From contig JACDGP010000019.1 of NCBI GenBank assembly GCA_013821605.1, forward strand, positions 1 through 55,376: a stretch of 55,376 nt of DNA. Direction: 5' to 3'. Positions 45,131-53,072 of this stretch are shown one piece after another. The notes under the pieces were generated by a model. It saw only the letters and a list, made by a program, of their open reading frames with translations. It was not told the origin of the DNA and made no database searches. The first letter of the stretch is position 1. Each line of letters begins with the position of its first letter. A program made the translations under genes and the position numbers. Source of the DNA: Herpetosiphonaceae bacterium. Lineage in GTDB: Bacteria > Chloroflexota > Chloroflexia > Chloroflexales > Kallotenuaceae.

Positions 45131-46974
45131 TGGAGTATGACGAACTCATTCTGCACTTCAAGCACAGTGGCACTCCCGGTGAAGAACGGTATCAAGTTGC
45201 CTTGCTGGGGCGCGGCTTGATCCTGGAAGGCGGCTTATTCCGGCAGCAAGAAACATTTTCGGCGACCGAACTGCAGGCAGTGCGGGCCGATTTCACCAAG
45301 TTCGTTGAGGAATGGCATACGCTCGAGCGCCTCGGCTTTCCGGGCCGCGCTGCCAACGAACGCCCATTAATCGATCTGGGGGCCCGCGTTGCGTGCGTGT
45401 TACCTCCCCAAACGCGACGCAGCCTGCGTCAGGCGATTCAACACACCCATCAACGTCAGCACGGCTTACGGGTGGTGATCCGCGTGGAGCCGGATGCGCT
45501 CGTCTTGATGGATGTACCCTGGGAATTGATGGTGTTGCCGACGTTGCCTGATGGTGGGCTGTCAGAAGCTGCCACAACCTTTATTTTTTTGGACGCCAAG
45601 GTGGTCGTGGTCCGTCAAGTAGCAGCCATCGGGCAACAACAGCCGCTTTGCCTGAACGCTGACCTACGCCCCCAGATTATCGTCGCCCAACCGCTGGAGG
45701 CATCTGAGATCAAGATCGATCTGATCCGCACGGCGCTGACAGATGTCGTGCCGGTGGATGCAACGACATGGTATGAAGGCGTGGGGACAGTAGCAGCATT
45801 GCAAACACGCCTGCGGGAGCATGTGCCGCGTGTGTTGCATGTCATTTGTCATGGTGGTCCAGCTGATACGGGGCGTGGGCTACGCTATGATCTGCTCTTC
45901 ACCCACCACGATGGCTATACCCAGCGGGTGAATGTTTTTGATTTGGCTCCTACCCTATCGTTGGATGCGAATCTCCAATTGGTGCTGTTAGATGCTTGTC
46001 ATAGCGGTGCATCCCAAGCCGATGATGCACGACGCGCCAGCGAGAGTATTGCGCTGGGGTTGGTACGCTATGGTATTCCCGTGGTCGTGGCCCTACAGGG
46101 CGAGATAGGACAGGAGGCAGCAGCGGCCTTCGTGGCCACGTTCTATGGTGCCCTGCACGACCAACTCCCGCTCGCGGAGGCGGTCGCGCAAGGACGGCTG
46201 GCGATTCAGGCGTTGGGCAGTGCCGATTGGAGCTTGCCAGTTATTTATGAAGGCTGTCAACCGCAGGCCCCCGCAGTCTTCTATACGCGCTGGGCGGACC
46301 GGATCGAGCAACTCTTCCATGATCGGGCCAGTCGGCGCGTGCTTCGAGGCATGCTGGTTGTGCTGGGAATACTCTTGATAACTGGGGCCATTCTTTATGC
46401 GGTGGTGTTGCCGCCGCCTGCAGCGCCAAGCGTAGGCGATCAGCTATTCATGGCAGCACAAGGCTGGGGCTTGGTTGGGATCGTCGCTCCCAGCGTGATC
46501 GCTGCTGCCCATCGTGGAACAGCGTACCAACGGGGCAAGTCAGGGCGGGTGCAACGGATGCTGCGGACCGAGCAATGGCTAGGAGCCTATCTTGGATATA
46601 TCTTAGGTGGACTGATGGGCTGGACGTTGCTCGTCGCTGGCTATTTTTTGGGGCTGCTCACGCGCGGCAGTGTCGCCAGCCAACGTTCCATCGTTGATCT
46701 CTTTATCATCGCGGTTGTTGCTTGGTCGCTGCTGCTCAGTTATGCCCAAGCACGTAGCCTCGGACGCTTGGCTGCGCAACTGGTTGATGAAGAGCCGGCC
46801 TTATTCACTTGGCGCTATCAGTGGGCGGCCTTGGTTGCTTTTCCCGTTCTGTTGAGTATCCCACTCGATGTACGGTGGATGATCCACTCACCCTTAGCCC
46901 TGCTAACGCAGCCGGTACCCGGAGGACTTGCTCTGGGTCTGCTGCTGCTTACACCAGCGTTGCTTGACGAGTAG
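45118..46974 (+). CDS. CHAT-domain protein with C-terminal transmembrane helices
   Basis: 618 residues. N-terminal domain of about 190 residues (YDELILHFKHSGTPGEERYQ; LVLMDVPWELMVLPT). The CHAT peptidase domain has HVICHGG (His245) and VLLDACHSGA (Cys294), then SIALGLVRYGIPVVVALQG. Behind residue 400 are five hydrophobic helices (GMLVVLGILLITGAILYAVV; YLGYILGGLMGWTLLVAGYF). The catalytic pair is intact, and the peptidase faces the cytoplasm if the N-terminus is inside. Two starts are possible: ATG 45118, and ATG 45130 as TAATG with the upstream stop. It has no TPR part, unlike the first CHAT gene, and is convergent (3-base gap) with the second anti-sigma-like gene. Confidence 0.88.
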   Translation: MAELMEYDELILHFKHSGTPGEERYQVALLGRGLILEGGLFRQQETFSATELQAVRADFTKFVEEWHTLERLGFPGRAANERPLIDLGARVACVLPPQTRRSLRQAIQHTHQRQHGLRVVIRVEPDALVLMDVPWELMVLPTLPDGGLSEAATTFIFLDAKVVVVRQVAAIGQQQPLCLNADLRPQIIVAQPLEASEIKIDLIRTALTDVVPVDATTWYEGVGTVAALQTRLREHVPRVLHVICHGGPADTGRGLRYDLLFTHHDGYTQRVNVFDLAPTLSLDANLQLVLLDACHSGASQADDARRASESIALGLVRYGIPVVVALQGEIGQEAAAAFVATFYGALHDQLPLAEAVAQGRLAIQALGSADWSLPVIYEGCQPQAPAVFYTRWADRIEQLFHDRASRRVLRGMLVVLGILLITGAILYAVVLPPPAAPSVGDQLFMAAQGWGLVGIVAPSVIAAAHRGTAYQRGKSGRVQRMLRTEQWLGAYLGYILGGLMGWTLLVAGYFLGLLTRGSVASQRSIVDLFIIAVVAWSLLLSYAQARSLGRLAAQLVDEEPALFTWRYQWAALVAFPVLLSIPLDVRWMIHSPLALLTQPVPGGLALGLLLLTPALLDE

Positions 46975-46977
46975 GAT

Positions 46978-47655
46978 TCAAGCCGTTTCTGTACAGCTGA
47001 GACGCAATTCAGCAAGTGGGCTGGGTGGCAGCACAAAATCTGTCACGCCCTGCTCATCGGTGATTGCTTCGGCATGATGCTCGCCCATGGTTAATATAAT
47101 GCGCCAATGTGTCCCGGGTGTAGCATCCCGTACGGCGACCCGCAAGCGTGGTTGTTCGCCGGTCCCCGTGAGCGTGACGGCAACGAGCGGGGTTCCGGGT
47201 AGTTCATCCAAACGTTCGGCGACGAGTGCTTCTCCGCTGCCAAGGACGGCCATTTTTGGCGCAAGTTGTGGCGGCGTGATCAACAGTTCAAAGCTCCGCT
47301 TCACCTCCTGCCAGACGCGCAAGCTCCAACGCTGACCCTGGCGGGTTGCAGCTGCTGGAAAGAAGACGGGTGGTTTGAGCATCGCCGGAACTGGAACCAC
47401 CGGTCCGCTCGTCACCATTGCAATATCCTCCGACATCTCGGCGTAAAGCTCCGTACACTGCTCGCACTGATTGAGATGTTGAAGGACCGGCTTGAAGCGT
47501 GGATCACGCTCCACGTCAACGTCTTGCGCCTCGGCTTGAATCAATTCGTCAAGCAGTGGCGCAACCTCCGCGCAGGCAAGGGAGCTTGTTTCGTTCAGTG
47601 CTTGCCACAGCCGTGCTGCTTGTTGCGCACCCCGGTGTTGGTTATTGCTGTTCAT
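46978..47655 (-). CDS. Zinc-finger anti-sigma-like protein (second copy)
   Basis: 225 residues, soluble. HLNQCEQC at residues 60-67 gives His60, Cys64 and Cys67, the ZAS pattern also seen in 41550-42527. The C-terminal half is beta-rich and similar in plan (VAVTLTGTGEQPRLRVAVRD; EAITDEQGVTDFVLPPSPLA). It shares the architecture, and perhaps ancestry, of the first copy but is shorter at the N-terminus. It follows the sigma-like gene 47710-48477 with a 54-base gap, so both come from the same transcript. GTGGAAAGCGT before the ATG. Confidence 0.65.
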   Translation of the reverse strand: MNSNNQHRGAQQAARLWQALNETSSLACAEVAPLLDELIQAEAQDVDVERDPRFKPVLQHLNQCEQCTELYAEMSEDIAMVTSGPVVPVPAMLKPPVFFPAAATRQGQRWSLRVWQEVKRSFELLITPPQLAPKMAVLGSGEALVAERLDELPGTPLVAVTLTGTGEQPRLRVAVRDATPGTHWRIILTMGEHHAEAITDEQGVTDFVLPPSPLAELRLSCTETA

Positions 47656-47709
47656 ACGCTTTCCACTTCACTGTACCATATTTCATGAATGCTACTACGA
47701 TAACACTGC

Positions 47710-48477
47710 TCACGCCGCCGATGGAGGCTTATCTGGGGGACGTAATGACTGGCAGAATTGCATAAACTCTGCATCACCCCGTAAGAGTTGAAGGGCATGA
47801 TACTTCGCCACATTGGCTCGATACAACGGCAATTTGAAGGAGCGTGCGACATCACGCGGTTTATCATCCAATAAGAGCACGCGGATCAGCACAATACGCT
47901 CGAACTCATTGGGCAGCTTGCGCCGCAACAACTCCAGCAACTGCTGATTCAGTACCTGCCGCTCGACCTCTGCTGCAACTGTGGTAGCATCAGTCGGTTC
48001 GGGTAGCGCACGTGCTTCGACCAGGGCGTCAAGTGAGGATGGTGCATCATCCTCGCGTTGCTCGCGTAGCACGGTACGAAGCACACGGAATGTATAAAAG
48101 ATGAGTGCACCGGGGTCGTGCATCTTCGGGAGCGAGGCTACGATACGCGTCACCGTTTCTTGGGCGATATCAGAAGCCTGATTGCTATCAAGGCCGCTCC
48201 GGAATGCCCCGCGCACACCCATGAGCCAAAGCTCTTCCGCCGCACGCTCTTCCCGCGCGACAAGTTGGCGATACAGGAGTTGACCATATAGCCGTAGGAT
48301 TGCCTGACTGATCGCCTTATCGCCAGTCGTAGCGCTCGCAGTCAAGGCCGCGATGACCTGTTGCACAAACGCTGCTTCATCATCGATCAGTTGCCAACTA
48401 TTACGCTGAATCATTGCCCGTAAGAGCGCCGTGATCTGGTTGCTCAACTCATCAGTCATAACCGGTTCATGCCTCAT
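47710..48477 (-). CDS. Sigma-70 family-like factor (second copy)
   Basis: 255 residues. Region 2 is clearer than in the first copy: LDSNQASDIAQETVTRIVAS then LPKMHDPGALIFYTFRVLRT, as in ECF factors (D-x-x-Q-E-T). The C-terminal helix-turn-helix-like segment includes LPNEFERIVLIRVLLLDDKP and RDVARSFKLPLYRANVAKYH. Preceded by an N-terminal helical region of about 70 residues. It is divergent from the CRISPR adaptation operon with about 265 bases between, and could recognise a promoter there. Either ATG 48477 or ATG 48459 may be used; neither has a perfect ribosome site. Confidence 0.7.
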   Translation of the reverse strand: MRHEPVMTDELSNQITALLRAMIQRNSWQLIDDEAAFVQQVIAALTASATTGDKAISQAILRLYGQLLYRQLVAREERAAEELWLMGVRGAFRSGLDSNQASDIAQETVTRIVASLPKMHDPGALIFYTFRVLRTVLREQREDDAPSSLDALVEARALPEPTDATTVAAEVERQVLNQQLLELLRRKLPNEFERIVLIRVLLLDDKPRDVARSFKLPLYRANVAKYHALQLLRGDAEFMQFCQSLRPPDKPPSAA

Positions 48478-48742
48478 CTCAAACTAACGCTACTATACTG
48501 CGCGGCGCCGCATACCGTCAATGCAGAAATTTTAGTTGACGGTTGTACCTACTGACATAAGTACACACTGTTGCGATAAGCAGACATGCTTTAGCCGTGG
48601 AGGAGCTATGTTAGCGCTAGGAGATATCCTCCAGAATCGATGCTGCATTTTTCTCCGCATGTGAGGTCTGCGATAGGATCTACTCCCTCGCCACTCTCCT
48701 GAATCATGCAGGATGAACAACATCCTGATCAAGGAGGGACGA

Positions 48743-48928
48743 ATGGTATGGTGTTTCGCAGGTTTGGGATTCTCGGTCGCGCTTTTGGGCTTTGGCATGC
48801 TGCTAATGCATCCCTTCCGGTGGTTACGGCATCTGCAGCCCGCCCTGCTGTTGCGCGGGTGCCTGGCGAGTCTGTGCCTCTTCGTAGCACTGGGCCTGAT
48901 CGGTCTGGCAATGGCAATCGCACGCTAG
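48743..48928 (+). CDS. Small membrane protein (61 aa), first gene of the CRISPR adaptation operon
   Basis: 61 residues from ATG 48743 with AAGGAGGGACGA directly upstream. Two hydrophobic helices (CFAGLGFSVALLGFGMLLM; LCLFVALGLIGLAMAIA) flank the basic loop HPFRWLRHLQP, a hairpin topology. The family is unknown. The reading frame of the RNase H gene extends through it in another frame, but the ribosome site and hydrophobicity fit this frame. The stop (48928) is 14 bases before the RNase H start. In the 265-base gap to the sigma-like gene I found no clear promoter; TTGACG at 48536 is a candidate -35. Confidence 0.65.
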   Translation: MVWCFAGLGFSVALLGFGMLLMHPFRWLRHLQPALLLRGCLASLCLFVALGLIGLAMAIAR

Positions 48929-48942
48929 GGCCGGAGAATACA

Positions 48943-49389
48943 GTGGTGATCTTGCAGGTCGATGGGACGCCGGGAGCAGAGCAGCGCGGGGTTGCAGGGG
49001 TGGGCGTGGTCGTGCGGGCAATGAATGGTCGTGTGCTTACATGGCATTGCCGCCAAGTCCCTGCTCAGACCTGTAATGAGGCGGAGTATCAAGCCTTGAT
49101 CGTCGGGTTGGAAGTGATCGCACGGCAGCAACCGACCACAGTATGGTGTGTCAGTGATAGCCGAGTAGTGATGGACCAAATGACCGGGCGCTGCAATGTC
49201 CACGCCGGACCACTGCAACCACTTCACGCACAGGCTATGGCATTAGCGCGTCAGCTTCCGCGTATTCGGTACATCGCTATCCCGCGCGCTTGGAATCGCT
49301 TAGCCGATGCGCTGGCGTGGGAAGCGTTGGGTGGACGACAGCAGTTAATGCAGGGCGTGATCCGACAAGAACAGCCGGTTCGTGAGTAG
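48943..49389 (+). CDS. Ribonuclease HI-family protein, stand-alone
   Basis: 148 residues from GTG 48943, with CCGGAG six bases upstream. The DEDD active site of RNase HI is complete: VDGTP (Asp7), CNEAEYQAL (Glu48), VSDSR (Asp72) and RLADALAW (Asp122). RNase HI cuts the RNA strand of RNA-DNA hybrids. The usual basic protrusion of E. coli RNase HI is not evident, as in the shorter reverse-transcriptase-like RNase H group. It is in one operon with a reverse transcriptase and cas1-cas2, so a role in clearing RNA from a cDNA hybrid made from a captured RNA protospacer is plausible. The upstream frame to 48706 is open but not used. Confidence 0.85.
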   Translation: MVILQVDGTPGAEQRGVAGVGVVVRAMNGRVLTWHCRQVPAQTCNEAEYQALIVGLEVIARQQPTTVWCVSDSRVVMDQMTGRCNVHAGPLQPLHAQAMALARQLPRIRYIAIPRAWNRLADALAWEALGGRQQLMQGVIRQEQPVRE

Positions 49390-49407
49390 GAATGTGGAGG
49401 AACGGTT

Positions 49408-50685
49408 ATGGCACTGCGAGCAATGGTACAAGCGACAGCGGTCGGTGCGATGCAGGATGGGTTGGCGGTGTTGCAGGGGTCGGTGATTCCGACCGCGGAA
49501 GGATTACCGCTGAGCACTGAATTTCAGATGGGGTTGGCAAGTGCCCCAATTGCGCTACCTCGTCAGATGCTGGGCTTGGCGACGCATTTGGTGGTACAGC
49601 CGGGAACGTGGGCAGTGGTGTACCTACCAGGTGGTGAACGGCGTGTGTATGAGCCGGGCAGTTATTGGCTGTGGGGTGTCGGCCCGGGCGTGATTTTGGT
49701 GCAATGGGTGGACGCGCGCTGCCAGCCCGTGGCAGTCGGCCCAATCGAAGGATGGAGTGCCGATAAGTGGCGGGTACGTCTTTGGGTGATCGTTGATGTC
49801 GAGGTGGCGGACCCAGTCCGCATGGCGGTGCACCGTGATCCTTTGAATGTTCTGAGCATGGCGGTGCGAAGTGCTGCTCTGCAGCATATGGAACAGCATG
49901 CCCATGCCGAGTTGACGGGTGGTGCGGGGCATGGCGGCGGCATTGATGGGCCAGCCCGAGCGATTACCGAGCGGCTCGCTGCCGATGGAGCACTGGAGGG
50001 CTTGCGCATCGTTGCGGTGCGGATCGTTGAGCGACAGGGTGACGAGCGACAAATCGAGGCGGCGACGACGGCAACGGTGACGGCGGCACAGATTACCGAA
50101 GAGGTGCGGGTGGCCGAGGCACGTCATCAGGCACAACTCCATGCCCTCCAAAGCCAATCGGTGGTGGCTGAGCGTGAGCATACGCTCCGGATGGCAGCGA
50201 CTGCTGCCCGTGCACGTGAGCAATTGCTGCAACAGCAAGCTGAGGTGCAACAAGCCACCCTCGGCGCGCGGCTCCAGATCGTCCTGGCTCAAATCAAGGC
50301 AGAAACGGCAGTGATCGAGCACGACGAGCAGCAGTGGCAACACGAGCACGCACGTTTACAAGGCGAGTGGGAGCGGGTGCAACAGCAGCAACTTGAGGCA
50401 CATCGGGCCGATCAACAGGTGCGACTGTTGGGAGCACAACAGGGACTGGTGCGTCACGGAACTGAGGTACTGGTCCAAGCCGAAGAGCGGAGGAATGCGC
50501 ATGAACTGGCGCTTGCCGATGTGCAACGCCAGTTGGCGGAGCAGTTGGCACTCCGCGCGCAAGCCATGACGGAGCGCCGCGCCCAGCACGAGCATGCATT
50601 GCTCGAACTTCATCTGCAACATGAGCATGTGGTTGCCGAGCAGATGCAGCGGCTCGAACAATGGCACGCTGAACCAACCACTTAA
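49408..50685 (+). CDS. SPFH/band-7-like protein with long C-terminal coiled coil
   Basis: 425 residues. The N-terminal 210 residues look like an SPFH/prohibitin (band 7) fold: GTWAVVYLPGGERRVYEPGS, WRVRLWVIVDVEVADPVRMA, NVLSMAVRSAALQHMEQHAH, and GLRIVAVRIVERQGDERQIE. From about 225 on it is a continuous coiled coil rich in Gln, Glu, Ala and His (QQQLEAHRADQQVRLLGAQQ). There is no obvious TM helix at the N-terminus; such proteins bind membranes by hairpins or partners and assemble as rings or cages. GGAGG before the ATG; 18 bases after RNase H and 40 bases before the RT. The link to CRISPR acquisition is by operon only. Confidence 0.75.
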   Translation: MALRAMVQATAVGAMQDGLAVLQGSVIPTAEGLPLSTEFQMGLASAPIALPRQMLGLATHLVVQPGTWAVVYLPGGERRVYEPGSYWLWGVGPGVILVQWVDARCQPVAVGPIEGWSADKWRVRLWVIVDVEVADPVRMAVHRDPLNVLSMAVRSAALQHMEQHAHAELTGGAGHGGGIDGPARAITERLAADGALEGLRIVAVRIVERQGDERQIEAATTATVTAAQITEEVRVAEARHQAQLHALQSQSVVAEREHTLRMAATAARAREQLLQQQAEVQQATLGARLQIVLAQIKAETAVIEHDEQQWQHEHARLQGEWERVQQQQLEAHRADQQVRLLGAQQGLVRHGTEVLVQAEERRNAHELALADVQRQLAEQLALRAQAMTERRAQHEHALLELHLQHEHVVAEQMQRLEQWHAEPTT

Positions 50686-50725
50686 GGATGTGCAAACGCT
50701 GAAACGATTGAAGGAGGCAACTTAA

Positions 50726-52051
50726 ATGGCGCTGTTTCCACGGTATGAGGGCCCAGCCCTGATTGACCAAGTGTGTAGCATCGATAATTTGACGTTGGCT
50801 TGGCGCCGGGTGCGGAGCAATATCCAGGTAGCGCGCCGGCAGCGGAGCGCCGGAACGGATGCCGTAACGTTGCGAGATTTCGAGGCAGATTGGCCACGGC
50901 AAATGGCGCAATTAGCTGAAGAGGTACACAGCGGCAGCTATCGGCCCTGTCCTGTCCGCCATATCTCTATTCCGAAGTCGAGCGGTGGTCAACGGGCAAT
51001 TGCGATTCTGGCGGTGCGCGACCGGATCGCACAACGGGCCGTGCAGCAAGTGTTGGACCCATTGTTCGAGCCGCTCTTCCTCGATTGTTCGTATGGCTGT
51101 CGTCCGCAGGTGGGCGTGCCTGAGGCGGTAGCACGCGTAGAGCGGTACGCACAGCAGGGCTTGAACTGGGTGGTTGATGCCGATATTGCCACATATTTCG
51201 ACAGCTTAGACCAACGCATTCTGCTGGGGCTGCTCCGCCAGCGGGTGGCCGAAGTGCCCATTTTGCAGCTGATCGCACAATGGCTCACGGCCGGCACCCT
51301 AGCCACCGATCCGCAGGCTCCCCTGCTTGACGCGCATGGCAGTGCTGCGCTCGCACGCGGTGGCGACATGGCGCGCCGTGTCTTGGATTGGGGAATGCAG
51401 CATGCTCCATTGAACTCACCACGCCAGTCTTATGATCCCTACGCCGTTGCTCGCTGGGAGCAAGCCGACGATGATGACAGTCTGCTCCCGTTGCAGCGGG
51501 TGGTCCCGCCTGAGCAACGGCTGTGGACGGCCTTGATGCTGGCACGACCAGTCATGGCTGGTGCCCGGCGCGCGCTGCCGTATGTACAACGGCTCGGCGG
51601 CAAAAAGGTCATGGCAGCCGGTGCCGTGGCCGCGACGGTGCTGGCCGCCGGCGAGTTTGTGGCGCATCGGCAGAGTCCCGTCGGACGGGGAACACCCCAG
51701 GGCGGTGCCCTTTCGCCGTTGCTGGCCAATCTGTACTTGCATCCCTTCGATCTCGCGCTTACCAGCCAGGGCTTGCGCATGGTGCGCTTTATGGATGATT
51801 TCGTGATCATGTGCGCCAATGAAGCGGACGCCCAGCGGGCGCTTACGCTGGCTGAGCGTCAGCTCTCGACGCTTCGACTCATGCTCAATACTGACAAGAC
51901 GCGTTTGTTGCAATATGGCGACGGTCTCGAATTCCTGGGTCGTGCCCTCGCACCTCGCGGCCGGGGCTCGTTCCTCTCCAGTGGCGTAACCACTTTTGAG
52001 GAAGCCGAACATGCCTTGCGCCGTGCAGCCGGCAAGCTCCGCCATAAATAA
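50726..52051 (+). CDS. CRISPR-associated reverse transcriptase with a large RT3-RT4 insertion and FMDD active site
   Basis: 441 residues, related to group II intron RTs. RT1-2: SAGTDAVTLRDFE (41-53) and YRPCPVRHISIPKSSGGQR (72-90), AILAVRDRIAQRAVQQVLDP (93-112), CSYGCRPQVG (121-130). RT3: VVDADIATYFDSLDQ (149-163). RT4: GRGTPQGGALSPLLANLYL (320-338). RT5: RFMDDFVIM (354-362), with FMDD in place of YADD. RT6/7: MLNTDKTRLLQYGD and EFLGRAL. RT3 to RT4 normally spans about 60-70 residues; here it is about 165, with an inserted domain of about 110 residues (about 200-315) that includes the hydrophobic MAAGAVAATVLAAGEFVA. No maturase or endonuclease domain, and no fused Cas1. GGAGG start; cas1 follows after 21 bases. 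Confidence 0.9.
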   Translation: MALFPRYEGPALIDQVCSIDNLTLAWRRVRSNIQVARRQRSAGTDAVTLRDFEADWPRQMAQLAEEVHSGSYRPCPVRHISIPKSSGGQRAIAILAVRDRIAQRAVQQVLDPLFEPLFLDCSYGCRPQVGVPEAVARVERYAQQGLNWVVDADIATYFDSLDQRILLGLLRQRVAEVPILQLIAQWLTAGTLATDPQAPLLDAHGSAALARGGDMARRVLDWGMQHAPLNSPRQSYDPYAVARWEQADDDDSLLPLQRVVPPEQRLWTALMLARPVMAGARRALPYVQRLGGKKVMAAGAVAATVLAAGEFVAHRQSPVGRGTPQGGALSPLLANLYLHPFDLALTSQGLRMVRFMDDFVIMCANEADAQRALTLAERQLSTLRLMLNTDKTRLLQYGDGLEFLGRALAPRGRGSFLSSGVTTFEEAEHALRRAAGKLRHK

Positions 52052-52072
52052 ATCAATTGCAGGAGGTCTTTC

Positions 52073-53062
52073 ATGGCAACACTATATGTGGAAGAACAAG
52101 GCGCACACGTGCGCAAAAAGGATAACCAGATCCTGGTGACCAAGGAAGGGCAAACCCTGCGCGAGGTCCCGTTGGCCAAGCTCGATCAGGTCGTGCTCAT
52201 GGGTCGCGGCGTCCAAATCTCCACGGCCCTACTGGTCGATCTCATCGAACGCGGCGTACCCGTCACCTTAACCAACCAGCATGGCAGCAAATATTATGGC
52301 AGTTGGAACCAGCAGTCGCGCTTCGGTGAACTGCGCAGCCAACAAACCTTCCTGGTCCATACCAGCGAGCAAGCCTTGGCCCTGGCCCGTACCATGATCC
52401 AAGCCAAGCTTCACAATCAGCGTGCGCTGCTCCAATCAACCGGCTGGAGCAGCGCTGGCCCCGCCGTGGGCCAGATCACCAATGCCCTGCGCGACTTGGC
52501 CCAGGCCCAAACCTTGGACCAAGTGCGTGGCTACGAGGGTGCCGCCGCGAACGCCTACTTCAGTGCCTGGCGCGCCGCCTTGCCGCCGCGGTGGAGCTTT
52601 GGCGGTCGCGCCTTTTACCCGCCGCCGGATCCGGTCAACGCCCTGCTGTCGTTCGGCTATACCCTGGCGCTACATGACGTGCTGGCGGCAATCCAAATCG
52701 TCGGCCTGGACCCCTACCTGGGCACCTTCCATGTCATCGAAGCCGGTCGTCCCTCGCTCGCGCTCGACCTGCTGGAAGAGTTTCGCCCGCTCGTGGTAGA
52801 CCGCCTGGTGCTCGAACTTGTGCGGACCGAGGCGCTGCCGATCACTGGCTTCGAACGACCGCCACAACGCCCCGATGCGGTGTATCTGGGCAAAGACGGG
52901 CGGGCCTTGTTCATCGACCGCTATGAAGCCTTGCTCCAAACGCGCGTCCCCGTCGCACCCAACGAGCACACTGCGCTCCGCAGGGTGCTGCAGTTGCAAG
53001 CCCAAGCCATCGCCCGCGTGGTGCGCGGCGAGCAAGCCCAGTATGTTGGCTACACGGTCTAG
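52073..53062 (+). CDS. cas1: CRISPR-associated endonuclease Cas1
   Basis: 329 residues, the integrase of spacer acquisition. The N-terminal beta domain (MATLYVEEQGAHVRKKDNQ) and alpha-helical C-terminal domain are complete. The three metal ligands are visible: Glu155 in RGYEGAAANAYFSAW, His220 in GTFHVIEAGRPSLALD and Glu235 in LDLLEEFRPLVVDRLV. The FYPPPDPVNALLSFGYTLAL block is as in type I/III Cas1. CAGGAGG precedes the ATG. It is not fused to the RT, unlike many RT-Cas1 proteins, but is directly downstream of it. Cas2 starts 11 bases after the stop. Confidence 0.98.
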   Translation: MATLYVEEQGAHVRKKDNQILVTKEGQTLREVPLAKLDQVVLMGRGVQISTALLVDLIERGVPVTLTNQHGSKYYGSWNQQSRFGELRSQQTFLVHTSEQALALARTMIQAKLHNQRALLQSTGWSSAGPAVGQITNALRDLAQAQTLDQVRGYEGAAANAYFSAWRAALPPRWSFGGRAFYPPPDPVNALLSFGYTLALHDVLAAIQIVGLDPYLGTFHVIEAGRPSLALDLLEEFRPLVVDRLVLELVRTEALPITGFERPPQRPDAVYLGKDGRALFIDRYEALLQTRVPVAPNEHTALRRVLQLQAQAIARVVRGEQAQYVGYTV

Positions 53063-53072
53063 CGAGGGCCGC

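Noticed and set aside
48706-48942. N-terminal extension of the RNase HI frame to 48706
   Set aside because: The extension overlaps the 61-residue membrane gene in another frame, is Arg/Ala/Gly-rich and lacks a ribosome site, whereas GTG 48943 has CCGGAG at proper distance.
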